Below are positions 1 to 12,455 of a DNA stretch of 64,000 bases, piece by piece. The stretch lies in assembly GCA_949358305.1 (NCBI GenBank), contig OX442324.1, forward strand, positions 4,284,001 through 4,348,000. Direction: 5' to 3'. The notes beneath the pieces are model-generated. The model was not told the origin of the DNA. It saw only the letters and a list, made by a program, of their open reading frames with translations, and made no database searches. A program made the translations under genes and the position numbers. The first letter of the stretch is position 1. Each line of letters begins with the position of its first letter. This DNA comes from Strigamia acuminata (lineage: Eukaryota; Arthropoda; Chilopoda; Geophilomorpha; Linotaeniidae).

Positions 1-544
1 GTGGAAGTCCAGCAATGAGAAATGCAAATAGTTGGCTTTTTGCCAACATGCTTAAAAGGGGAGTGTATGCATATAATGACGAAAAACACGCCTAATGTCA
101 TCTACTTTAAAATTTAAAATACAACAAAATCTGATAATTAACTCTCAGCAATATCACTTGACCCGAGCTGGAAAAACTATGTATACGCACAGAAATGCAA
201 TTGAATATTAACAATTCAAAACAGCATTAACTAACAATTTCCTTCTAAACTCACTGTCAGAATAGACGCGTATACGAGCAAAACTGCCATAATTAAACTC
301 AGCTCAATGCACCACTTTTATATTGCGCCAAGATTTACGAGATTTTATTCCACCTGACCCGAAAAGCTTCGCCTCACTGCCGAACCATTGCGGCAATGAC
401 ACAGAAACGAGGCGACAGGTCAAAAAGTCTCATAAAATCTCGATCAAAACTCGCCAACATTCACTCTTAATATCTCGTAAAACGAAAACACAAATTAATC
501 CCAAAAACAAAACAACATTTATTCCCAACAATAATTATTAACAA
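1..544. other. AT-rich non-coding flank
   Basis: No coding exon is supported here. Open frames are short and low in complexity. One POU octamer word ATGCAAAT lies at 22-29. The stretch leads into the minisatellite that starts near 545. Confidence 0.5.
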
Positions 545-780
545 CAATTATTGCTGCTTTATTTACAACAATAATCATTATTTGCAAAAAACAACTCTTA
601 CGGCTTTATTTATAACAACAATCATTGCGGCTTTATTTACAATAACTATTGCGGTTTTATTTGCAACAATAATCATTGCGGTTTTATTTGCAACAATAAT
701 CATTGCGGTTTTATTTGCAACAATAATCATTGCCGATTTTTTGCAACAATAATTATTGCTGTTTTATTTGCAACAATGGT
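545..780. repeat. Minisatellite with ~27-bp unit
   Basis: A degenerate tandem array is built on a 27-bp unit that reads roughly ATTGCGGTTTTATTTGCAAC followed by AATAATC. The three central units (about 650-732) are near identical. Outer units decay, with ttgctgctttatttacaac on the left and the pattern fading after 780. This is direct visual repeat evidence and no function is implied. Confidence 0.85.
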
Positions 781-1649
781 TCTGTTTAATTTTGTTGTAT
801 TTTATTTTAGCATTCTTTGTTGGAAGTTTATTTTCTAACAATTCCATTTTCTAATTGTTATTTACCAAAGGCAATTTGAACAATGCACTTGTCTTTCTTT
901 AGCCACTCAACAATTAAGGATGAGGATCGTTTGCAGAGCACAAAATTCCCCCGAGGCGGCAATTAGAAGCAAAGACCAATGGGTTTTCATTTACTCACAC
1001 GCATGCGCAACATCAGTGGCAGGTGGTCAACGCGTGCACGGCTAACATTAAAATCAACAACTTCAGAGGGATAATTACACCCCCCTAAAGCTAACAATTC
1101 TTACTAGCTTTCAATAATATATACAATTTTTGTACACTCTTTTTTTTAAACATATTTCTTTTTTCTCTCTTGTTTATGGAAAACTAAATTCGAAATAAAA
1201 TGACTTATAATAATAATTAAGCCTTATTTATCAACTTTAATAACATCTGATAAGTTTCCAAAAGTTGAATTTATGAGTTTTTTTCATAGACATTCAACAG
1301 TGTTCATCAATCATTTGCAATCAACGAGAACAAGTGTTAAATATATATAAAAAGAGAAAAGGAAAAAAAAAAAACAACAACAACAGTCAAATTGACTGGT
1401 GTCAAACAGCAGAGGGAGGACGTTTCAAGGATCGTAAATAATGTAGAGAGGATTTTTATCACCTATTTATGACACAAATAAAAACAAAATGGCCGATCAA
1501 TGCCCACTTTCAAACGCATCTAAGAATATCTTTCCCTAAACAAAAAAAAAAATTAATATTGTTTTTTTTTCATTCTTTTTTAGAAAAACACGAAAAAAAC
1601 AAATCCAATTACATTTTTAATCCTGACTTAACGTTTCTTTTTTTTTTTT

Positions 1650-1694
<45 letters not shown>

Positions 1695-4600
1695 TAAACC
1701 ATAGAACAGAAAAATCCAAATTAATGACATCCATAATTTTATTTTTTATTTTTTTATGTGGCCATTTGCTTTAAAATTAAAGTACAGTACTGAGAAGTAA
1801 ATGCTGAAGCGCCATATTTCAGCCAGCCCTGCAGTCAAGTCGCCATTAAGGAGGGCAATTCACAACAACAACAAAAAAGAAAAAATTCAAAGTATATGTG
1901 TATAAAAGAAGAAAAACCGTAATGGCACATAAAACAATGCACCCTTAAAAAAAAAAAAAAAAAAAAAAAACACATGTAAAAAGATAAAAAAAAAACACTA
2001 ATAATAAAATAAAACACGTAAAAATACTGTATACACGTATTTATTAAAATATACGACAGATTTTCAGGGTTAAAATACTGGCGGCCATTTTGTTTGCACT
2101 TTGGCATTAATTCTCTTTAGCTGTCACTTAGCAAATGACATCACACACACTTGACGTCAACATTTTTTGTTTTGTTTTAATGTATAACAAATGTTGGCAA
2201 TTGGTTGCTTCGTAATCCATTAGTCGAGTTAAGTTTCATTTTCATTTGGCATAATTGTACTAGATTCAAAAGGGTTAAAGGCGATCCCAGAAAAAGAATG
2301 GAGTGTATTTTAAGTGACAACAATCCATTTCAAATATCAAGTTGCAATCAAATTTACCACTGACACCACAATAACCCCTTTTCCAACGTTCCTATTGACG
2401 ACATGCACTATATAAATACACTTAGTTTATTTATTTTATTTCATTTTTATTTATTTTTTTCACAATTACACTTTATAATATCTACAACTAAACTAAATCA
2501 GATAATTGTACCTACACACATCAATTTCTATTTAAAAAAAAAAGTATTTTATATAATTTTGGTCTAATTTTAGGCTGATTTCAAGCATTTTTGTCGAATT
2601 TCGACTTTTGGCCACTAATTTCTAGTTTATTCGAATTTCCAAGCAAGTTTCAAGCCGATATGTCTATATTTTTCCGCCTAATTTCGACAAATTTTTGGCT
2701 GTACACGCTTTTTCTACTCCATTTAATGTATATAAAATGCCGCGCTCGTCTTCTCAAAGTAATCGCAATAACAGCTCTCGCCCTCTTACAATTTCCGCTT
2801 GCCCACCCCTAATTTCCGGTACTTCCGCACACATCCGAGCTGACACGTGCGCTCTCCGACAACCGTCACACGGACACGTGTCAACAAGGATATACAAGAC
2901 AACAAATCAATTACTGCCAGCGAGCCCCGTATACAAATATGGAGCTCGATTTTTAACTACATTCACCATTTGTGGAGCAAACAGAGGGTCTAAGTGGAGT
3001 ACAAATCCCTGTACAAGGCAAAAGTAAGCACTCCTATTGGAATAAGCAGATCCCACGAGAGGAGAGAACAAAAAACAGAGGATTGTGGGAGGTAAGTAGG
3101 GGATGTCGGGAAAAAGAGGGGTGGGGAATGATAATGGATCCCCTCCCTTCACTCTGCTCACATTCTCTCTGCTCCCTCGTCCTTTATTTTGAGTGTGGCG
3201 GCGGGCGCATCGTGAGTCTCATCATTTATTCAGAGCGTGCGCGGCCCCAGGCAGAATTAGGCCTAACATATGTCATTCCATTAAACCAATCGCCAACCTC
3301 CAAAGCCAACAGGCCCCAGGACCGACAAACGCCCACGCATGCGCAAAAAAATCGAGAATACAAACACCAAAAAGCGCTCGCACAACCTGCATTGTTGGAT
3401 CGCATGGATACAACGAGCAGACGAATGGATCTTCTTTCGAAAATCGCGATTTTGAAAAATCCTTTTTTTTCTTCTTTATTTCTTTTTAATTATTTTTGAA
3501 AATTTAATTTGCTGATTTAAAAGTTTGTTAAGCTTAATTGTGGTTTTCATCTGCAGCGGTTTTGATTATTCTTTAATTAAAGCAGCCACTAATCAATGAC
3601 GCTTTCACAAAACGGCACCAAAAAGCTATTTTTAAAACCGTGCACAACAAACAAAACTGCTTATACACAAAGATACAAAGAATAATATTTTTTTTTGTTT
3701 AAAAAATAAAATCTTTTTCAATTTTTCAATTTTTCAATTCCAAATTAAATCGGATGAAAAATTAAAAATCAATTTCTTCCCCCTCAAAAAACATATAAAT
3801 AATGAATAATTGTATTATATATAAACACCCCAAGCCCCAACCAAGCATCTACCTCAAACAATAACCCCTCCATTAAACACTTAGAAATCCAAATCCCCCA
3901 AACCCGAGCATCATGTTACAACCACCTGCGACAACGGCGCACCGACATCACGGCAGTGACACCACCTATCCGCCCAAAACGCCAGCTGGCTCGAAAAATC
4001 TCCAAAATCGCAACAAGTCCCCGCCATTAAAAACCTTAACCCTCGCGAGCCCCGAGAGACCGCGAACCAAAATCCCCGAAACTCCCCATAGGATCCCACA
4101 ACAACCCCTCGCAACTCCCTCTGGTTTATATAAACTCGGGATACACACGACATACGATACATAATAATAAAATAATAAAAAAAAAATAAAAAAAAATAAA
4201 AAAAAATCGCAAATAATAAAAGGAAGAAGAAAAAGTTCGGGAACATAACATAGAATCCCATTAGAAGAAATGTAATGTGGAGGAAGGGCTTGGAAATGGG
4301 GCGAGGGTGGCAGAGAATGATGGGTAATCGGATTGTACCATTTGCAGCCATGTTCGCCCATTTGTGGATAAGGGGCAAAGGTGGAATCAAGCCAAGCGCA
4401 TGCGCTTTGTGCTGACCGCTTCCTGTCACCAGATGGGGTTAACAGCGTTAACTTAATTTCAACGTACGACTGTACTGAATCCGTATTGTTTTGTGTATTG
4501 TACAATTTGTAATTCGAAATGCGAGGTGGTGGTTTTGCGGGCTTATGACATTTCCGAGAAATAAATCACAATTAGCGTCGATCGATGTTGGCATTTGGCA

Positions 4601-4875
4601 ATAAGACGTTGAGGTCGACTTTAAGGTTTAATTAGACGATGAAATGCAATGCATTACTTCTGTTTGAAGCGCAGACATTAGGATACAAAAATTTTCATCT
4701 AAAACTTCGCAAAGAGGATTTGTTCTGTTGCCAGATTAAATTTCAAACTTATAATGGAAGTTGCACTCAACGTTAAGTCCCTCAGTATCCGCCCATTAAG
4801 ACGAGATTACAAATCAGACGCCATATTACCCCATCAGATGTCAAGTCAAGCCAACTAACCTAAACTTAAACTAAG
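781..4875. other. Gene-free AT-rich stretch
   Basis: No exon with credible coding character was found. It holds long A-tracts (about 31 A at 1661-1691 and about 21 A near 1949-1969). It also holds CGCATGCGC words at 1000-1008, 3336-3344 and 4396-4405, AAAATGGC/GCCATTTT words at 1486 and 2084, and a palindromic TTAGGCCTAA at 3257-3266. The longest frame (3911-4429 minus) is mostly poly-F/Y from an A-rich tract and was not accepted. Confidence 0.5.
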
Positions 4876-4953
4876 CGCGAGGCGAGGCGAGACGAGGCGA
4901 GACGATACGAGGCGAGGCGAGGCGAGGCGATGCGGGGCGAGGCTAGGCGAGCG
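4876..4953. repeat. GC-rich (GGCGA)n microsatellite
   Basis: About fifteen tandem 5-bp units GGCGA occur with variants (GACGA, TACGA, TGCGG). It is a sharply GC-rich island inside AT-rich DNA. Confidence 0.9.
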
Positions 4954-5318
4954 CAAAAACCAACCACTCCACACTTGAATGAATAGTGGATAGAATCACT
5001 TGTTTAATGAACTGTTCATTCACTTCGCAGGGGGCCACGAGGGGTGGAGACCGTCTGACGGCAGATATGGGGTGTTCGGGTGATAGGCAAAAGGGAAAAG
5101 GGATGGTGACTCCTCACTCCCCCTTGTGATCCGTGACAATGGCGCTTGGGGCCGTGAACCCAACAGATGGGCCTCGCGCCTCTGGGGAACACCCGTCACT
5201 CACCCCTTGTATTCCATTCCGGTTTGACGCATGCGCACACATGACAACAAAATGGCGGATCAAGTGCTATCGGGAGATGTAATAATTGGCAACTTAAAAC
5301 TTTACTACTTTTTTTTAA

Positions 5319-5408
5319 CATTTTTACGTTAAAGCCGTTCAACCGTTTCCAATCCACACAGAATCGCCATTTTCCATCTCTTTTCTTTATCAAAAGTACA
5401 GGTGCGCT
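5319..5408 (-). pseudogene. Ty3/gypsy-type reverse transcriptase fragment
   Basis: About 30 codons on the minus strand read SAPVLLIKKRDGKWRFCVDW and then KRLNGF. This matches the conserved segment of LTR-retrotransposon reverse transcriptase usually written (S)PVVLVKKKDGSWRFCVDYR.LN, which precedes the palm domain. No recognisable RT sequence remains on either side. Downstream the frame soon becomes unrelated low-complexity sequence and ends. It is therefore a short retroelement fossil with no sign of activity. Assignment to gypsy rather than another LTR clade is by motif only. Confidence 0.75.
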
Positions 5409-6726
5409 TCGTCTCGCGAATTAAAACGAGAGAAATCAAGGCTAAAGATTTGGATTCTGCGAAAAGGAAAATTGGATTTGACGTAACCCAATTGCCTAAT
5501 CCACTGATAGAGTTTCAAAACAGACGCAGAGCACACTAATTCCTAATCCGTAATCCCTCGCAATTATCTTGCTATCAAGCTCCAATGTTAATCATCACGA
5601 GCATCAGAAGAGCATAATTTCATGTTGTGTGTGTGTATAATCCCTTTGCTAATTTAGTCCATTTTCTTGGGTCTGCCTAAATAAGTTACCGTAATCGGGG
5701 AGGGAGACGAATCCTCTTTCTCCATTTACGTAACAATGTTGTTGTCGGCATCCATCATCCCATTAGGCGCCATTAAGTGATCATTCCGTTAAGCCTAATT
5801 ATTTTCGCCGTCCACTTGACAGGCGGCGCCATTTGCAAATCCCGGAGTAACCGGATATGACCAATGAGAGATCACTCATACATTATTACACACAACACTA
5901 AGTCCACGCGACCTGCACGTGCCCCCTTTGCCCAATCAACAATCCCCTTCCCCACTCAACATCAACTGGGAGAGATGAACATGAATTTATCATTTAGGTT
6001 TGTCTACCGACAATCAAAGTCCTAATTGTTGTGTCTGTCTGTCTGTCTACTACAATCAAACTGCAATTGTTTAGACATTCGATTCGACTCGTGTTACACA
6101 ACTGTCTACATTCAAATCGCTTCACCTTATTCTACCGAAAACCAACAAAATCATAAATTATTTATATATATATATATTATTTCAAATGACATTTTCATTT
6201 CATTCTGTGTCATCATGTCATCCTCATATTAATCATTTCTTATTGTCATCCCCTAAAAATCCATCTTACAATTTTAAACCTATGAAATTACGTCTTTTAT
6301 AGCGAGAAAATCAACTTCTTTTTTCTTTTTCCTTCTTTCTTTAAATAAGTCTATTGATTTAAATGTCAATAGCATTGTTTTAAATAATTTATCTTTCATT
6401 AATGTACGTCGTGGTATTAATCATGCTTTTGTCATAATGTAACCTTTTTGCCGCAACTAGAAACATTTACATAACCATTTCTTCAATTTCTATCGTTTGC
6501 ATGAGATATTAAAAGTAAAATGTGTTTTCATTTCCAATTACAATTTAGTAGATACCAAACCAGAAATTAATACACATCCATTATATATAAAATTAAAAAT
6601 ACATAAAATTATAAAAAAAAAAGAAATAACGAAATATTGTAAAACAATTTGTTGACCATCCTCAGTCTTCTTTATCTTGATTAGCTGGATCTAAAACGTG
6701 AGAAAACGCGAAACATCGTGCGCATC
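5409..6726. other. Gene-free AT-rich stretch
   Basis: No exon is supported. It holds a TTAAGCCTAATT word at 5789-5800, a short TCTG repeat near 6032-6048 and (TA)n near 6163-6175. Nothing else stands out. Confidence 0.45.
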
Positions 6727-6786
6727 TGCACCGCGCAATGCAAATCGCACCAAATCTGCATCGCGCAATGCAAATAGCACCGCAGC
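6727..6786. repeat. Tandem 30-bp repeat carrying two POU octamers
   Basis: Two adjacent copies of about 30 bp (core CTGCAYCGCGCAATGCAAAT) lie next to each other. Each contains a perfect octamer ATGCAAAT, at 6738-6745 and 6768-6775. The octamer is the classical binding word for POU-domain proteins. The nearest gene is acj6, itself a POU gene, 5.7 kb away. Use as an enhancer is inference only. Confidence 0.7.
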
Positions 6787-6956
6787 GCGTCCAATTCAGC
6801 ATAAAGCAGTGCTTTTCAGTCTATCACCACACCACACATGACCAATTACCACCGCGCAGAGCACATTTTCATCATCAAATTGAACTGCCACAAGATGTCA
6901 ACCCGATTTGATCATCAAAACTGCGTCTGCAATCGCATCGCCGCGTGCCGCACAGT

Positions 6957-7130
6957 GCGAACGTCGACATTACTACCAAATAACGTCGACGTTCGCGTCG
7001 CCTTATTAAACGCAGGCACCGAATCGCCATTTGGTGCCCGCGCGCGAGATATATTTACGCACCGCGCATAGGTAGAACTTCGCGCGCGGGCACCAAACAC
7101 TCAAACAGCGATTTGATGCCCGCGCGCTCA
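6957..7130. repeat. GC-rich inverted-repeat cluster
   Basis: Two perfect hairpins are present. The first has a 12-bp stem GCGAACGTCGAC at 6957-6968 pairing with 6985-6996, loop 16 nt. The second has an 18-bp stem TTTGGTGCCCGCGCGCGA at 7030-7047 pairing with 7080-7097, loop 32 nt. A third, diverged copy of the second arm (ATTTGATGCCCGCGCGC) follows at 7111-7127. The cluster may be a small non-autonomous element or a structured RNA or DNA site. I do not recognise the family. Confidence 0.8.
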
Positions 7131-10100
7131 TTGGTCACATACGGTAAAGAATAATAACAATAATAACGTAGTAAAAGTGATAATCAGTTTGATATTGACA
7201 TTTATGTACAGCTTTGACGTGTGATTCAATAATTTAAATTAATTTTCACGTTTACATTGTCGTTAGGTGTCAAAATACATCAATAATGTAATAACCTTCG
7301 CCAGCCATTTTGGTTCATACATAAATTGGATGTCGCACAAGTCTGTGCATGACACTTTTCATGGACATCGACTGAAATGTTGACTGATATCGTCACGTGT
7401 TTGGTCTGGCATTAATAGCTGGGTGATGTTTTGAATTGGTGATGTATTCAAAAGTAGCAAAAGGTTAATTTGAAATGTTATTTTTTATTCATATGATTTA
7501 TTAATAATATCCTTTAATTATTATCATCATCATTAATAATAATCATCATAATAATCATAATATTGTTACTACGTAGTAATTAGAAAAACCTGCATTTGTC
7601 ACATGGTGGGGGAATTAGAAGGAAGAAAAGTATCATCTAAGATAATAATAATCATAATAATAGATAGTTTTATAATACAATAATTATAATTAATGAGCAT
7701 GGTGATGAGATGACAATTTTATTTCGCTTCCACACACAAAACAAGACAAATAGTCGGCCATATTGGATTCGAACCGTGTCTTTTTTATTATAGCTATTAA
7801 CTTTATAATATTACAAAACTTCATCGCCAGAGTGCGTGACTAGAAAATTAGAAAAGACAAATTTGATTTCGTATCTAATCTTGTATATTTATTTCCACTC
7901 ACTCGAAAGAGAGAAGGCGAACAAATATTATTAAAAAAAAACGTAAATAAAAAAAAAATAATAAAAAAAAAAATAGAATAACATGGGAGATAATAATCAA
8001 GGAATCACCCCAGCCATTAGAAGGGCGCGAGAAAAGATTTTCATCACGCATGCGCAATATAGCGCACCCTGACGTGAGTCAGTGATCATAATGTTGATTT
8101 TTTTCCCTCTCACAACAACATTATTATGATTTTTATGCGTAGAAAATATAAATTTTACATCATTTTTAATTGGGACCCGTTTATGTTCATTAAAAAAAAG
8201 CGATACGATTCAAATATGGCCAACTAGATGCACTTTAGTGAACCTAAGTCAGAACAGAAATGAACAACAAATAAATAAAAATAAAATAATCCGAAAATTG
8301 GCACTTAAAAATCAGAAGGAAAAAATTACACCACACCCATTAGAACAAATTTAAATGTAAAATAATGATAGATTCGATTAATAAAAAAATCTTACACACT
8401 TTTTTTGTTCTTATAAACTACAGAAAATGAAATCAACCTAAAATGAGATGAGAAGAAGTATTTACAAGAAAAGATATTGCACCTTAGTAGTAGTCACTCC
8501 TGAGGTATACAAGGAAAATGTTTCTTACTTTTATTGTTATTTCATTTACTCTAAAATCTCCAAATTCCTACGACTTTTTTTTATTTTATTTTTTTTTTAT
8601 TATTATTTCTTTTGTTTTCTACAAATAGAATATTTTTAAATAAAAAAAGGGAAAAGAAACGTTAATATATATATATATTTATATATATTATTTATTTATT
8701 TTTTAAATCGTAGGCCTAAAAAACTATGATAGAATTAAACCGTGATGTTGCATTGAATCAACAGAAATATCCGCCATCTTGGTGTATGAAATGGAGATAA
8801 GAAATCAAAAAAGCCTAATTTTATTTTATTGGTTGAGGTTGATGCGTGAGTGGCAAATTAAGGTGTGTAACAGTCGCCATATTTAAATAATTGATGCTAT
8901 GAGCAATTCCTCTCTTTGCTAATCAAATGCTCACAATTCCTCAGCTGATTAATCTTTCATGACGTCATTCCGACAAGCCGTTAATAATAAGATGGGACTA
9001 AAACTGCCGTTTACGGCTCTAAAACACGAATTAAACCCGACAAAACACAGACCAGAAAAGAAAAAATTAATAATAATTAAATTGTGAAAGAAAAAAGAAG
9101 AAGAAAAAAATCACATGGCAACCAATTAAAGAGTAGGAAGTTTTAAATAAATAATTCCTACAAGTTATCACATACACACCAGAAAAGGAGGATAAATAAC
9201 CGACATAAAAGTTTGAATTTTTGTCACCAGGTTTGTATTAAAAATTAACGAAAAGAGAAGAAAAAAAAATCCCCCGTCATTTTGATGCCACTGTTTGCTC
9301 GATGTGTTTGCACAACAATGCATCAAAAAGCGTGTATTTTATTGTTTGTTCCCCGAATAAATATTATTTATGTCAAAAAGCGAAGGAAAAAAAATAAAAT
9401 GATTAAGCCTAAAACAACTGTAATCCAATAATCTCACTTGAAAGAAGGGGAGAGAAAAAATTAAATAAAAAATTTTAAAAAAACGAAACAATTGCACTGA
9501 AATCCATCTTTATTAAGCCCACCCTTCCATTCTTTTCGATCACTAATCTAAGCCTAATTCAAGGCCTAATTCTGACGAATTTATTACTCAGTCTGCGATT
9601 CTCAACAAAATCTGACAATAAATTAAACGTTTCCCGTCTAATTGTTGATTACTTTGGGTTTCTGGTTTTACCATTTGCAAGTCTTCTTAATCCCTATCAA
9701 TTATTCAAATTCCCACGAGAACAGAAAAAGAAAAAGAAGAAAAGAAAAGAAAAGAAAAGAAAAGAGAGAGAGAGGAATAATGAACTTGAAACGCACCTGT
9801 AAATTTATTAAAATTCATTTTTATTATTTCTCTTTCTCTCATCTCCTACCAATTTTCTTTTCTCTTCCTAATTCGTGAATATTATTCGCGAAATAACGTT
9901 TGTCAACAAAATAAACAAACAAATAAGTGGCAGCGCCGTTGATGGGTTTTTGAATGATTCTATACAGTGCTGGGTTGCTTTTGTTTGTACAAATTAATGC
10001 AGGGTGATTTGTTTGAGGTTAAGTATTTATTGTTAGGTAAATAATGGTCGTGTTCACTGTCGAAAATGATTTGTTACATGTGAGGATTTGATTTAGAGCA

Positions 10101-12211
10101 TTAGTACAGGCCTAATCTACGTGATTCAAGTTCACTTATGCCGTTCGTTGCATAAATGAGCTTCAATCAACTATTTATTACGTTAAAAAAAAATAATAAT
10201 AAAAAAATAGATATATATATTTATATATAGATATATTTTTTCTTCTGATTTCATTCAGAAAATTAAACGTACATCATTTTCAATTCATATATCACGTACA
10301 TGAATTCAAAAGTATATAGGCTTAAATTACTGATGTTATTCTAAACACAATTTTGAATTTTTTAATATTTAATCACTAAAAAAATGTTTCATTTATTATC
10401 CAATGAAAAAAGTGTATCAATCCACAATAACAACCACACCAAAATCATTACAATCTAAAATCTAAATCCAAAACACCTGTCATTATATTCCTAACCAAAA
10501 CAAAAAAAAAAAAATCAAAACTGTTTTAAAAAAGAAAAAATATATATATACATAAGTATAAATAGAAGAAAAAAAATGGCGGATGGAATAAAGACAAGGA
10601 AGGAACTTAAAAAGAGACATACATAGGAAGAGAAAGAGGAATGAATCCATTGGATTGAAAAGAGGGGAGAGAACTTATACCAAGAAGATTACAGGAACAC
10701 AAGCACAGGTAGATACTTGGACAAAATCAATTGGCAAACATGACAAGAGAATCAAAGTCACGACATGGAATCAGAGAAAGACAGGAGAGCAATATCGCAT
10801 GAAAATGGCCAAACAAAAACAACCAACAAAATGTTTTAGAAAAAAAAAAAAATAAACCAAAAATAAATAAAAATAAATAAATAATAATTTTTTCTAAAAA
10901 ATAATTAATTTTTTTCGAACGGGGTAAAAAATTCGTGTGATTGAGCACAATGCGGTGTGTAGCAGTGTGTGTTTATTGAGAAATGGATTGTTATATGTAT
11001 TAGGGGTCGTTGGGAGTAGGGCTAGATTGGCGCAGGTGGTTGTTGATCGGCGTTCCACCCATGAGGTGAGTCAGTTTCGATCTCTTTTGTAGCGTTCGAT
11101 CGTCCAATGGCGGATAGAGGGTGTGTTTCACGTGTGTCAGGAATTATTGCCAGCCACCTGACGCTGACACGAACGCCGAACGAACGCAGTCAAACGCCAA
11201 GCACGTGCGCTTCATCAACCTAATGGTCGGGGGGTGGGTGAGGGTACTTCACTTCAACAAGGGGGAAAAGGGGACAAGAAAAAAAGAAAGAAGAAAAAAA
11301 AAAACACAGGAAATAGAAAACTAACATAATTTCAGCGCACTAATAAACCCAATAAAAAATCTAAGCTAATTGGGTCAATTTTTAATAAAAAAAAAAAAAA
11401 ATTTAAATTAAAAAATTTAAAAAAAAATATAAAATGATTAAAAGGCAGGCAGAAAACCCAGCAATGTAAAAAATGCTAAAAACGTAATCAATTGATGCCA
11501 ATTTGAGGCGTAGATTGTGTGTGGTTGCGTTGTAAAAAGGTGAAATTGAAAATGTCAATTTTCTATCATTACCTTAGCAATTTTTGTGTTCGTCCAATAT
11601 GGCTACCGAATATAAAAAGAGGGGGGTGAAGGGGTGGGGTCGAGTTAGGCTCATGGGATTGGTGAAGATTGTGATGAGTGCTGCACTTGCAAAAGACAAA
11701 CGTCGCCGTTTTTATTCTCCTTTTCCCACTCTTTGTGGTTGCCATTTTGTCGTCGGATGAACGTGCCACTCGTAAATTCAAACAATAGTGAGCGGCGCAA
11801 AGAGGAAGAGATATTTGACACGACATTCGCAGGTGTTAAAAACTCATTGAATATGAATGCGAGAAATGAAAAATGGAAAATGAAAAATTAAAATTAGAAT
11901 CACAGTTTGAACAAACCCGTAAAAAATCACTCAAGATGGCGCAATATTTTTGTATTACTTAAACAAGAAAATTTATGTAAAATAAATAGGATGACGTCAT
12001 TTTAATGCACAAATTCGATCACGTCATATATAATAGGCCTTTGGAGAATGCATTTGAAAAATTTGTTTTATACACATAAAAACTATTTGAATGACTTCTA
12101 CTTAAAAATGTCGTTCAAATATATATATATTTGAAAACGTTATTCAAATTGCACAAAATAATTGAATTCCTTAGAAATTGCACTATTCAATTGTAAATTA
12201 AAGGAAATAAT
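7131..12211. other. Gene-free flank downstream of acj6
   Basis: No coding exon is supported. It holds many A/T tracts and short microsatellites ((ATA)n, (TA)n, (GAAAA)n near 9723-9760). A CGCATGCGC word lies at 8047-8055. CAARATGGC words occur at 7304 (reverse), 10573, 11105 and 11932. TAGGCCTAA-type words occur at 8711 and 9549. A possible minus-strand poly(A) signal for acj6 (AATAAA as tttatt) lies at 11711-11716. Confidence 0.45.
7689..7698 (-). promoter_or_regulatory. POU-IV (Brn3-type) recognition word GCTCATTAAT
   Basis: The minus strand reads GCTCATTAAT, which fits the published Brn-3 consensus (A/G)CTCATTAA(T/C). It lies 4.8 kb downstream of the acj6 stop codon. A second exact copy lies at 20297-20306, upstream of the gene. 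Autoregulation by acj6 is inferred from motif identity only; a 10-bp word can occur by chance. Confidence 0.3.
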
Positions 12212-12251
12212 TAAATTAAATTAAATTAAATTAAATTAAATTAAATTAAAA
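12212..12251. repeat. (ATTAA)n microsatellite
   Basis: Seven to eight tandem copies of the 5-bp unit ATTAA lie in or just past the 3' UTR of acj6 on the minus strand. Confidence 0.9.
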
Positions 12252-12317
12252 TGAAATAAAATAAAATAAAGATTACCGTAGGACCAGACGCCGTCCCCCG
12301 GAAGAGTTAGTTCAGTT

Positions 12318-12365
12318 TTGTTCATTTCATTTCATTTCATTTCATTTCAGTTCAGTTCAGTTCGA
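12318..12365. repeat. (TTCAT/TTCAG)n microsatellite
   Basis: Tandem 5-bp units TTCAT switch to TTCAG. The array lies about 90 bp beyond the acj6 stop codon, so it is probably transcribed as part of the 3' UTR. Confidence 0.85.
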
Positions 12366-12455
12366 ATCAGTTCGAAATTCAATTCAATTGCAATTGTATC
12401 AGTTGAGTTGAGTTCAGCCGGAATTGATGTCAGTCACCCAGCGGAAGTCGAGTTG

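Noticed and set aside
3911-4505. Two overlapping minus-strand frames of 172 and 179 codons
   Set aside because: Rich in poly-Phe/Tyr from A-tracts, no domain, mutually overlapping frames, no splice support.
7757-7830. tRNA-like B box (GGTTCGAATCC on the minus strand)
   Set aside because: The upstream sequence has no A box and cannot form D or anticodon arms. It is not a tRNA; at most a chance or very old tRNA-derived trace.
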